A DNA stretch of 64,000 bases, from assembly GCA_018292915.2 (NCBI GenBank), contig JACVVK020000086.1, forward strand, positions 1,539,001-1,603,000. The letters are read 5' to 3'. The DNA is from Batillaria attramentaria. Lineage: Eukaryota; Mollusca; Gastropoda; Batillariidae. The translations under genes were made by a program, and so were the position numbers. The notes under the pieces were generated by a model that was given only the letters and a program-made list of their open reading frames with translations, had not been told where the DNA came from and searched no databases. Of this stretch, positions 13,528 to 26,900 are shown piece after piece (within the stretch, counting starts at the first letter, position 1; the number at the start of each line of letters is the position of its first letter).

Positions 13528-16142
13528 AATAGACACATATATATAGCATAAATTTAAATTCATCATTTGCTGTGTGATCAACACACTAATGTACAGAACC
13601 AATCCCATTCTCTCATTTTCTGGTAAGTGTGTACATTTAATATTGTATGTGTATCCTCTCACCACTACCTTTTCCCTTCTAAGAGCTGTTGTTAGCTTTT
13701 TATAATGAATAAGACCCTGGGTGTTCAATGCAAATATGAATCAGGAGGTCAACATTAATGCACCAAATTAATCGGACTAAATACTACCATCTGAGAAATA
13801 CTGCTGTGCTCATGTGTGCTGGATTAGCAGTCCACTCAAATGCATCTGAAGCACAGTGACAGTGAAAGTCTTTTACGTTGTTGTTGGCGTTGTTTTCTTG
13901 TGCTTTGATTAGCAGTGTTTTGGTTTGTTATTAAACAGCACAATGGTTCTTACAGTTTGCAGACATTGTGTCACGGTTTTATAAAATCTGTACAAAAACT
14001 TCTACAATGTACAATAACCCCTGCAGCTGTAACTGTCATTTTCTAAAAATCGTTCAATCGTTGTCTGTTTTCTCAATTTCCAAACATGTAAATTTCAATC
14101 CACAGTGAGACAACATTTAACACACTCATTGTTTTCGAAAACTTCCCAGCACACACGAGTCCGAACAGCTCAAACAAAAAGACAAGCAACTGAATGGATT
14201 ATCAAAGTGATCAAACGACAGCGAGTTATATAAGTACTGATCATGCTCTTAGTTGACCTCCTGAAGGGATAACAACTCATCATTCATATAACTCAGTCTA
14301 TAATCACATTCAACTTAAACTGTCTTGAAAATTTTTTAAGGAAGGACATGCAAATGATAAACTGTGTATATATGTCTTCGTCAAGAAACAGAAACAACTT
14401 CTGCAAGAGGGATTGCTGAAGTTTCACTAACTGCACTGAGCTATATGAATGAGGTTGATGAGAATAACTTAATAACCAGAAATGTAAACCCAAACATACC
14501 ATCCCCCTGTACACAAAAGGAACTTACGACAATCTAGTTCATCTGTCCGATCAGGACAATCAATGTTTCCGTCGCACCGTAGGACTGCACTAATACACAG
14601 CCCCCCTTCGCATCTAAACTCGTCGTCCCCGCATGGAATTGATTCTTATTAGAGCACAAACAGAAATTAATACAAGTGAGCAGAAAGTAAACATAATTAA
14701 GTTTTCATCCATCCACATGGTCATCAACAAGAAGATAAATAACAAACAGAAGATGAAACACTTAGTTGAAAGTGTTACTTGTTTTGACCCCCCCCCCCCC
14801 CCCCCTTTTTTTTCTCTCCATGCTCTGGCCAAGCAAGTATCTGATATCACAGTGATCACCTATCTAATTAGTGAGACAAGCTGCATTAGAAGAAACCTGA
14901 CCAACTTTAAAAGCCTTAAAACTAAAAAGATTCCAATAAACTGTGCACATTTTCAAATAGTAGTTAATGACCAAGTGGATAGTATGGCAAAACTACAGGT
15001 AAAATTCAATTTTCAGTACAGTAAAAACTATCAAGATGCATAACTTTGATTAAAAACAAGATTTTTGTTAATAATTAATATTTTCATGTAGTGTGTCAAC
15101 ACAGAGCTAGATGTTCATAAAGTTTGAAATAAAATGTAGTGTGGCAGCGAAAATGCAAGTTACATAATACACACCACATACTCATACTGCTACCTGACTA
15201 GTATAAGAAAACAAGATGTCTGATTCCATACACTGTAATGCAGTCTAATTTGTTTAGCAATGCTACCACTGGTCACTGGCCATCCATCAATCCAACTCTA
15301 TGATAAGTATTGCTATTTGTATGAATTGGCTCTTGCCAAGTTAACTGCACGGCTCTGAATGATTGCAACAGCTATGGTCAATCCACTAGGTATCTTTGAT
15401 TAGGTCTCAGCAGTCACGTCAGAAACATAACCCTCTGAAGCCTAAATGCCTAAACTCTGCCAGACACCAGGTTATATTACCACTGGGAACATCTCCATGT
15501 ATAACTGTACACAAACAGGTACTTATGTAAAATTATCAATCTACTCCGTGAATTTTCACAACCACTGTTCCCTAAACTGAATATAAATCACCACAAGAAA
15601 TTGATTACAATATACATGTACATACAACACATGAACTACACCCACTGACCTGACTGATATACACCCAATGATGTACCCACACCCCCCTCCTAACCCCCCC
15701 ACACACGGACACTTTTCACATACATGCATGTTCACTCTCAAGAACGCATTCACACAACTGCTGTATCATTTACATCAAAGGAAACCTTCCATGTCAGTAC
15801 TTGCCTTGGTAGTAACACATGACTGTGAAATCTCCACACTACATATCATAACTCAAAGATTTGACACTATGCACTTATCTTTATAATGCTTGCCTGTTGT
15901 ATCACACTATTCACAGCTGGAAAAAATAGTTTCACGCCTAAGAGACAAATTAATCTACCTTCATGTACCATGAAGCAACTTCAAAATAGTTTAAATACAT
16001 GACACACTACAATTTTGTCCTGTACCTACAGTGTTCAAGGCAGGATTATCACTCCCTTCAGTTTCCATTCAGTTGTATGTACGAGCATATATTCATACGT
16101 GAAGAATACTGATATCCCTACATTTACTGAACAAAGTGATTT

Positions 16143-16210
<68 letters not shown>

Positions 16211-19200
16211 CTTCTAAAAGATTTTGCAGTACACACACCTTCAAACAGTTTATAGAAGTTCATCAACCAAGGGTAAATAGTAGCAGCAAATCACTGAGGC
16301 AGCACCATTAATGATTATACAGGCATGAGCTACGAGAAACCAGTTCACTGAAAAGTTGTCTGAAATTACTGTGTGGAACATTCAATCTTTGCTCAGTCCA
16401 AGTTACCGGAATATTCATTAAGGGCTTGTTTCTTTGTCCTTCTTTTTCCTTTTTCTTTTTTGAACAGGTAAAATATTCACCACAGCCTTTTTTTTTTCTT
16501 CTTCTTCTTCTCTTTCTGCATGTTTTTGTTTTTGTTTTGTTGTTTGTTTCAGTTTTTTTTTGTTTTTTGTTTTTTTGCACTGGTGAAATCTTTTGCAAAT
16601 GATGGTATGGGTGAAAAACAAAAAAACAACAACCCAAAACTCTCAGAACACTGCTGGAACCTGACTCTCAGATGATGAACTCCTTGAGCACAATATAACA
16701 CTTACATATTAATGTACAACACACAAAAAAACTGAACACATTTGAGTAGAAACTCATCACACATCATTAGAACAAATATTACTGATCAACAGAACTATGA
16801 TCAACACTACAATTATACAATCAAACTCACGCTTGTGCACATTAATACAAGGGTACTGTTGTAATACCAGTGGTGTTGGATGAATACATGAATATCACAC
16901 ACAACATGCATTCTCTTGTGGTGCTAGCATTGATTACATAAACATACATTAGTGCATGTGTTCTCCACAAACCACACGTGTAGGAAGTAAGGCATTTGGA
17001 ACTGAGAATTGAATCCACTCCCACACAAAAATACACAGGACGCTACTTGTTGGGAGACATAGTCAAGGACTGAGATACCCTATCTTACTATCCTACAGAT
17101 AGTCCTACGCCGCACAAGAGTCCTGAAGTTGCAAGAACTCTAAAAATGTGCCAACATCACCAGACCACAAACCCTCCAAGCCAAAACTAAAAGCACAGAT
17201 TCTCCTCTGATCCTGGTTTTTAACTAATGAAGACCCACAAAAAGCAACATCTGTGTTCAAGGATTCTTGTACACATAGGTAAGATTTTAATACTACACAC
17301 AACTCACAACTACTACTGATGAACACTTACGGCACTGGAACTCATCATCTCCATCTGGACAGTCAGCACGACTGTCACATCGCAGCAAGATACTAATGCA
17401 GCTCCCATCAATACAGCGGTACTCATCAGCAGCGCAGGTTGCTGTGCATGCAAAATCATGGTGCATTAGTAAAAATACTTAAATTCAAAAACCAAATAAA
17501 AAAGAAACATCTCACTTCTCAAGACAGAACAAAACTGTACTAACAAAACAAGCAGTTCTGCAAACACAGCGTAATCATGTGAAGTAAAACCAAATGCTTT
17601 ATAGTACATGTACAAGGGCACACACTGACAGCAGACTCCAGTGCTGAGTCAAACTACTTCACAAACTTATACATGTAACTGGTGAAGTGCACTTCATAAA
17701 ATGGTCAACACTAGCATAGGAAAATCATCATGCAAGCACAAACGGGACTGTACTTCGATTTCAAAAGAAAAGGTCATTCTAACGCTGAATATAAACTAAA
17801 CAAACAGTTGTCATCCGGGACACATTAGATTTTACATGTATTAAAGTAGTTCACACAGAACAATCATTCGTCACTCAGGAGTCTTCATTCACCCTGACAA
17901 TATCCCTACCTGGCGCGCAGTTCAATTCATCACTGCCATCTCCACAGTTGCGTATTCCATTGCACCGGTCCGACCGTGGAATGCATTGTCCAGAGTCGCA
18001 GGTGAACTCAACATCACGACAGCTGGCTGCAAACACAAAACATGACAAAGCTAGTGCTGACACCATATTGATAACACAGGAACACAAGCTTAACCTGGGA
18101 ATATCAGACGGAAAGGTGGACTTTCTCTGCTTACATTAAGAAAAAATCAAAGAGAATGAACGAAGTGCACGCACGCACACGTACACACGCGCATATACTG
18201 TTTAGTTACAATCTGTTTCAGATTTCCCATCGATTCCAATGGTAATGATGGCATACCTAATCATTCTCTCTGTACTCAAAATGATAAAAACACAGAATAT
18301 ATGCTGAAATTTCTGAAACAAATTACAAATGTAAGAGGCCTGTAATAAATACAATACAATACAAATGAAATAAAAAGCATGCTTAAGCATACATCAGTCA
18401 AATCCCAGTGTATGCAGTGTTTTAAATTGTACTATAAGTAATAACATCAAAACACACACATCTGGATGCAAAACTGCAGAAAGGTAAGACATCTACTTGA
18501 AAAAAAACTAGAGAGGCAGAGGCCTCCATGGCTCCCTTGTGACAAGGGCCAAGGTCATTCAAATGAGCATGTCTGTAAAGCTCTTATCACTGTCTATCAT
18601 CATGCCAAGTAAGGTGTCTCGGGTGTTCTGTATATATATATGTATACATGTATTTCAATCTTCCCCAAAACAGTTTGTATGGCCTTGATCTTGGGTCAAG
18701 GTCATCAAATAAATCTCATCAATGTCTATCATTATGCCAGGTTTGATGCCTCTAGTATTTGTAGTTCCTCCAAAAACGGTAATGTTAAAATTCACAACAG
18801 ACAGTTTTAACGACCTCGACCTTCAGTCAAGGTCATTCAGAAATGGTGTTTGTGCACAGGTCTTATCATTGTCTATCAGCACACCAGGTTTGGCGCTTCT
18901 GCTGTTTGTTGTTTCTGAGAAAATGCCAATGTTAAGGTTTCACAAAAATAGCTTGTATGGCCTTGACCTTGACAAAATGCCATTGAATACATGTATATCT
19001 GTAAGGTTCTTATCGATGTCTATCATCATGCAAAGTTCAAAGCCTCTGGTAGTTGTAGATTCTGAGAAAATGCCAATGTAAAATTTCCAAACAGCTTTTG
19101 TGACCTTGACCTTGAGTCAAGGTCATTCAAAATGACATGTTTTGAAAGGTCGTAGGGTTGTCTATCAGCATGCCAAGTTTGGTGCCTCTACCATTTGTAG

Positions 19201-19233
19201 ATTCTAAGAAAATGACAATGTCAAAGTTTTTCT

Positions 19234-19269
<36 letters not shown>

Positions 19270-22200
19270 AGACAGACAGACAAACAGGCAGATGACAGAA
19301 GGTTATTACATATACTCCCTTTGTTACACAAGGGAGCCAGAAATAATAATAAAGTTTCATCAACCATTCACAATCACCACTTTCAATTCAAGAAATACAC
19401 ACCATCACTTCACTTTAGCAAACACCTAGCACCTACGTAAAACAAACAGGGAACTGCTGATCACTATGGGTGTGTACACATACTTCACATTTATCAACTG
19501 TCATAGAAGAAGTGATGAAAACAGTCTCACAGTCTGACTAACAGGAAGAACTTGCCCACAAAAAGACAATTAGTCTATATAAACACAGCACACTGTACGT
19601 ATCACATGAACCATTACTGGCTGTCGAACAATGCATACCTCGATCCAATTCCTTGTGCAGTACATAAATGTGTCTATTAATCTGAAACCTGACTGAAAAG
19701 CTGTACACACTGTCTGAACACATTTCATACCGTACATGAGTGTCCCAAGTGTTTGACTTTTTTCAGTTTGTATGTGAGAATCAGGGAAGAGTAAGAATTC
19801 CTGAACGGCTTTTTATTGCAGAAAACACGAGTATAATCAATGCACAACGCTCCCACGAGGCCAAATTTAAATCCATGCAGAAATTGTAATTTTTTCAGTG
19901 AGGACACTGGTGCACAACCTCAGTAGCCAAAACATACTTGGCAGGAATTGAGTTAAAAGCGGTGATATTTTGAGCTGATTTTACAAGAGAAACAGTCGAT
20001 ATAAGAGACGACAGATGGCAAGGACTTGTTAGCAGAGTCTGATATAAAGAGTAAGCCAACCCAAATAGAAAGAAGAGACCATGGTTTTACATTGTGTATA
20101 CATGTGTACATGATGTGAACAGTAAACAGAGTAAATTGTGAGCCCAATGTTAGACTGGAAAGGAAAAGCAAAAACGGCAGAAAAACCGTTGAAGATTTCT
20201 GGTGCTTTACAATTCTTTTCTGCATCACAATGAACTGCTCGAATTTAACACCTAAATATATAATGGCCAAGAAAATACTGTAGATTTCCAGAATGAATGA
20301 ACGTACTGTTTGGTTGATTATTTGGGCGCCATCTTGTGATACACTTTACAATACACACACTGCGTTTTAAGCCTAGTTACTGCAACATCAGTGAACAGGG
20401 CATTTGAAATGAACATCAAGAAAACTTGCAAGAAAACAACTGACAAAAGAAAAAACTCCACATAATTATCCACCGACAACAACGACACACAGTTTAACCT
20501 CACAAGACCACTGGCAAGAAACACTTTTATGATCTAGTTCCTATTTCACTCTATCCACGTTTTATCTAAATGCAAACACGACAATCACCCGACATAGGAA
20601 AAACACCTTTTAATGCAGGCAGCACAGGGTGCAGTGATGTTAACTGTACATTATACATACAGTGAGCTGCAAACAACTATACCTCGGAATCACAAGGGTG
20701 TAGGTCAGGCATGTTTGGGAAGGGGTGTTGCTGGATTGTAACAGTGTCACAAATTCCAGTTTTCTTACTACATGTTATAGAAAGGCCAAAGAGAACCCCT
20801 GATGACCAAGCTCAAGCCAACGAGGCCCTCCATTCAAGTTATTGAAGAATATTTTATTTCCAGTCCTATTTGTGCCCTGTGAGACTAATCTGTTCTGAAC
20901 AAACTAAAAACAGAAACTTCAAATTTTGAAAAGGTATTGGACACACATCACAAACCCAATCACAGGTCCATTGCCAGTCTGCTGACAGATAGAGAAAAGT
21001 TTCAATAGCAATTATTGAGCATTGAACGTGCCTACTTAGTCTGAAGTGGCAAATGGTGAAACCACATCTAATTGTTTGTACGACAGACATCAGACGAAAT
21101 GTACACAGAAAGGCAAGAAGTCATGGGAAGGACGCCTCACACATCAAGTTGATTCAGTGTTCGGATCTCTAAACCTGTTTAAGCTGGTTTTTTACTCGAA
21201 AAATGCACCATTTTTCTGTAGTGATAAGACAGGACCAGAAACGGTGTTACATTTTTGTTTGCTTGTTTACAGAAGAAGAAAATCAAGTCAGATAATTGTC
21301 TGGGTCAACAAGACACAGTGAGATGAAGGAAACCAAATATCAGAAAAACATCAGACAGATGTCAGAATCAGGGACAAAAAGAAGTATATTCCATCACCAG
21401 TGTCATTAAATGTTAAAAGTGTTATGTACATATATTTTTAAAATGTGTAAGTAAATCTATGTTGGTGTAAAAATTATGTAAAATGTTCGAACGCTGGACT
21501 GCAAGAGCTAGATTAAATTGTCTGCAGTAATATACTGTGTAGAAGCATCCCTTGAGCCCTGCTCGAAAAACTGTTAAAAATTCATGGGATGAGTTAAGCG
21601 TGCTACACAAAGCTGCAAGCCAAGTTAACATACATATATAGACCAGTCAGTGAGTCAGCTACGATACAGAGTAGGAAATGTAGCCGCAGTAGCGTGGGCC
21701 GCAGGCCGCAGACAGCCACTGCATGTAGCACTCAACCCCAAGACTACTTACTACAAAACTGTTCATCTGAGCGATCGGGACAGTCAAACTTCCCGTCACA
21801 ACGAAGACGACGAGATATACACACTCCCGTGCTGACACATCTAAACCGACCTTCAAGGCACGGTTCAGGTTCAGGTTCTGTACACGGCAACAGGAATGTT
21901 AGTGCTGCAGTGCATGTGTACTCACACCTATTCCTTTAGTTCCAACCAAATAAATCATTACAATCAACTGATGAAGCTGGAATAAAGTAAGGATACATTT
22001 GCCAACTGAATACTGAGAACTCAAAGTAAAACATGTTTAAAAACAAAATAGCAAATTCAAAGAGTGTACACTGAGACCCAAAGTAACTTCAACATGATTC
22101 CAAAGAACTGAAAATAAACATTCACAGTAGAAAAAGAAAAGGCAGGCATGAGACTAGTCCAGCGACCTCACATTCCAAAATAATCCGTCAAAAGACAGTC

Positions 22201-23892
22201 ACTACAATGCAAATGAAAAAGATGCTCCTGTACCTGAAATCATAAATTATCATCATGCATAAGGCCAACATGGGTTTGAACATCAGATTAGGGGTAAGAG
22301 CTGAGTGGCAGCAGAGTTGGCTACTGGTAACAACTGGTGACCACTGCTGCTGTGTGAGTTTCGTAATCTTCCACATGCTTATCTTCTGAGCTATCAAAAT
22401 GATGATTTCTTGTTTTAATGAAAGGATGGTAGGTTTCTACTCTTATGCACGTAAATGAAAGAAATTGCTGGCTAGAAAACTTACGGCAGTCACGTTCATC
22501 TGAGCCATCAGGGCAGTCATTCTGATTATCACACACGTATGCAGCCTGGATACAGTATCCATCATCACAGGTGAACTCGTCAGAACCACAGGTGTACACT
22601 GGTGGAACTGAAAAACAACAAAAAAAAACTCAAATGTAGTTTAGTCACTGCAGATTACACTGGACAATCTTAATTCACTTTTCTTCATAATGTCTCCACA
22701 AAATATTCAGTCCATTTTATTCATTTACAAAATGGAGATTTTTCTTGGTTAAAAACACACTGCTAGATGGCATTGATTCAGGTTTGTGACGTTTACTTGT
22801 TCTTGTTCCTTCCTCTTTTATGGTGAGTTGGCTGTCCTTTGGAACATGCAAGAAGGTATGTTGGTGTTGGTTACCGAGGAAACAATAACCTACTCACCAC
22901 CTTCATCAGCATAATTCATGATGGCTTGGATGGCAAAAGTGGCGTTGGTGTTTTGAAAGGGGACGCGGTTGATGTTGAAGGACTGTCCTTGCCGCACCAT
23001 GTCATCGTACAGCTGCGCGTAGTAATTCTGATACAGCTCTGTCGCCGGAACGACATCATCAGCCAATGTGGCTTGCGCGATAACATTGTTTTGTGTGGCT
23101 CGTGGGTAGAAGATGCCGATGAAGTCACCACGCTGGACAGAGATGGGCACTGGCACAACAACAGACCGCACTCCAACTGGTGCTGGTGGCAATGGTGTTC
23201 TGAACAGAATCATGAAGTCACAGAAAATAAGGGTACCAAGAAGCATGAGAAAATCCATAATCGCTACATGCTGTGTACTGTGACATGTACCAAGCTAGGC
23301 AGATTAAAAACTGATTTGGTACATTAAATTGTCGACAAAATTCTTTCCCCAGTACAGGACACCTATCCCCACTTACTCAAACTGCATAGGACAAGTCCCC
23401 TGAATAAAACAACAGGACATTTTGTGACTGACAGTACAGACCACTGTGGTGTAGAAATGGTAAGAAGTTTGTCCATCTTGTTAAGAAAATAATCAGACAT
23501 TCTGAAAATGAACCATCACTAATGTCCAATGCGGATAAGAAGCCCTGCCAGCATGAAGGTTCCTTACAACATAAGCCTGTAATCTACAAAAGTGCGCATA
23601 TATTTATCAAACCGCCTCTTATTCTTGAGGCATGTTTGAGGCTCCCTGCTAATGGAGGAGCTGGTTAGGCGGGTTCTTCTGCAGCATCAGCAGTGTATGC
23701 TCTAGGTTGTACTTATGGTGAGTGCAATATGTCAAAGCTGGAAATCTAGAAATGGCAGATAAAACTGATAAATGGGACAACTAATTCCAGAAGTTCCCCG
23801 ATCCCATGTTGAACCACATACATATATATACACTAGGCTGCTTCTCTATCTGTATCTTTATGATGTGGGCCTGAGGCTATATACAGTACCTG

Positions 23893-23929
<37 letters not shown>

Positions 23930-26900
23930 ACATGCACACCCACACGCACACACACACACACACGCACACACATGCACACACACACACACACACACTTTCC
24001 TCTGAGACCTCTAGTTTGACAAGGTCTCGGACATGCAGTACACACACATAATAGTACACCAGTTTACATCACACCATCCACTGTTTGCAAGCATACAAAA
24101 AGATGTTCATTCACGCTGTTTGTCTTCCCCCTGAGGACTGGCTCCACGGACAGAAAACTCACATCACCTGTACTTCTCACATTCAATTCTGAGAGCCACT
24201 ATGAGTCCTATCAGTCAACCACGCCCAATGTAACGCCCCCAACAATACAATCAACCGACAAGATAGCAACACGCTTATCATCAGCTATCAATACCTGTCG
24301 ACGAGGAGAAACTCATTTTCAGCCACTTGGCGCCAGACCCCAACAAAGGCTTGGCCCTCAGGAATGAGGCGGTAGTACTCCCAGCCCACCACATTACCCG
24401 GGCAAGGGAAAGCATTGTTGATGAGCAGATTGGCCCAGTTGGTTCCATTGCGCGGCAGGTAGGTAGGCTCCCGGCCCACATTGGTTGGACACACAACCTC
24501 TGCTGCAACACATCAGCTTTAGTTAACGATCAGATATGGAACACTGCAACGTGTGTGTATGGTTGGTATACATCGTTCTGTATGGTTATACATTTATGTT
24601 CTGTATTGCAGGTCTTGACTCCACAAACTGTTGACACAATGAGAAAAATTGCACCTACCTTTCACACGAACTCCGCAGTTTTGGGGTTTTGGTGGGGGTT
24701 TTTTTCTTAATGAACAGAAACTGAAAATATGTCCAATGAAGGCTGGTAACACTTCTTATCTTTCCAACTAACACAGATGTCAAACATAAGGCAATGCACC
24801 AATGTTTCCAAATGCTGTCCTGTCAGTCAGGTTAGAAGATACTTAACATGCTGACCAGTTTTTTAGCATTTAGCTTTGGACTTTAACCCTGCTTGCTGAT
24901 TACATCAGCAATTAATCAGAAAACTGGTGTAACGACTGGTACTGGTGTTGGTATACCTTCTAGGTTTGTCACATCTATAAGGATGTCAGTGTAGAAAGAT
25001 CTACCTTTTTTTTTTTAGAAGCACAATTAATGTGGCAGTATCAAACAGCACTGTGATGGGACAGGAAATTTGTTAGTTGCCTGAAAGTTAGTTTTCATTG
25101 CTGTAAGTCATGCTTGGTGCACCACTGCACCATAACTGAAGAAACTGAAAGTCTCTTTTATGAACCTCTATGGAATGTAATTCCTATGAAAGCGCTAGTC
25201 AGGTCTGCAAAATAAAAATAGGAATCACATCATCCCACAGAAGTTGTTAGTGGTGTTTCTCACTTGTAGTGTTTCGATACATTATCACATATTAGACTGA
25301 TTTAACTACTGAGTTAACAGACTCTGCACCTGGTTCACCATGTCCTTAACTGTTTGATTTAGGCAGGTATGAACAATCTCTTTTGCCCAAATATTTCATT
25401 CATATGCAGTGTGTAACGGATCACAATTACAGAAATGTAAGTGGTGATGCACATGTACAAGACTGCATTGTATACAGAACAAAGGTTCACATAAATCACC
25501 CACAAAGCCATGGTGTTTTTTATTATTATTATTATTAATCTTTGATTCTGAATGATAAATTACTTAAAATGGATAAAATCAGTCTGTAATGCTGCTGATT
25601 TACTAGTACTATCATATTTGCACTGTCTCTTGAGACAGTAAATAATTTCTTTAAGTCTGATGACTGTTAGGGTTCATCATAAAGTTTAGAGGTTGACCTA
25701 TAGTACTAGACTGCTGCTGTCTGTTTTCCTGATTAAGGAGCTGTCTGTTCACTGCTAGAGAACACTTGTGCAACAGGTGTGCAGCAGAGACAAAAGTGAG
25801 GCCACTACAGGGTTAACGTGCAGCCTAATTCAATGGCCCCACACCAAAGGGCCTGTCACCTTGTGTGGTAACTATGGCGGTAGGTGAAGGGGAACTTCAG
25901 CATGTATCCACTATGAAATTCGTGGTCAATAAATCAGCTGTGCTGAGTGTCCGCGGCTTGAAGTGTCTCTTTCTTCCCAAGGCCTCTAGTTGCAGACACA
26001 GCTCATTATGCTCTGCCACTATACTGAAAAGGAGCAGGGCCTTTACCTGACCCATTCATCATCTGTAAAGCCCTCTAACTGCAGTCCAGACGTGATGGAC
26101 AGCTACACGTCACAACAAGGGGCCGGACTAATAGCTCACTGCAGGAGGGGGATAGGACAGCCACCTAAACGCATTGCTTTGGGCCAAGAATGTCCACATC
26201 TTACAGGCTGAATGCTAATAAGATGCTAGGTCTTAGTGTAAGGGAACTTTGAAGTGGAGTGTACCAAAACATGATACATGTGTGAGTTTCATGTCGCTTT
26301 AACGGTACCAGCCTGCACCTTCCAAACTACTGAAGAAATAAATGAAAAAACTGAAGTGGAAATGAAAGCTAACCAATAACAAACATTCCTGAAGGAGTCA
26401 TATCAGTGCAAAATTGTCAAGCCCTGTAGTATTTATGCATCCCTGCAGATTCCACAATAGTCCACCACACGAAAATATGCACAGGAGTCTCCAGCATTAT
26501 CTCAAAAACATAAAGAGCAACACTTTTTAATTCAAAAATCATAACAGAATGCAGAAAAGCAAATACTTGTATACTCTGCAAATAAAAGGCAACAAATGTA
26601 GTGCATTAAGTCTCCATAAGTTAAAAGAAAATAAGCATACTGAGGTCCTGCTTCTCTACAAACATAAGATTACCTATACATTGTTATACCATGCACTTAG
26701 TAAGCTGTAAGAAAGGCATAAACTGACACACAGTCACATGTATGCAAACATAACCCTGGGAATTAAACCACGAGATGTGAAGATCATTACTGATGAGCCA
26801 AAGTCTACATCTGCGAAAAGGTCCCAGCTGTCACCCAGTATGGACATGCCAAGGACTTGTCTCATAGATGAAGGTGGAAAATGAGTCAGAGTAATGCACG

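Larger units (their letters stand above)
11484..17330. other. Introns flanking LDLa 6
   Basis: 11484-14527 and 14645-17330 hold microsatellites and C/T tracts only. A T-rich stretch at 16436-16580 (cttcttcttc and ttttgtttt) has no coding value. No missed exon is seen. Confidence 0.55.
18027..21751. other. Intron between LDLa 3 and LDLa 4
   Basis: Contains AGGTCA-rich repeat copy 2 (18506-19338). The rest (19340-21750) is AT-rich with no recognised coding or repeat structure. Confidence 0.55.

Noticed and set aside
22839..23327. 162-aa plus-strand ORF
   Set aside because: Opposite strand of perlecan exon 7, whose minus-strand frame fits splice phases on both sides.
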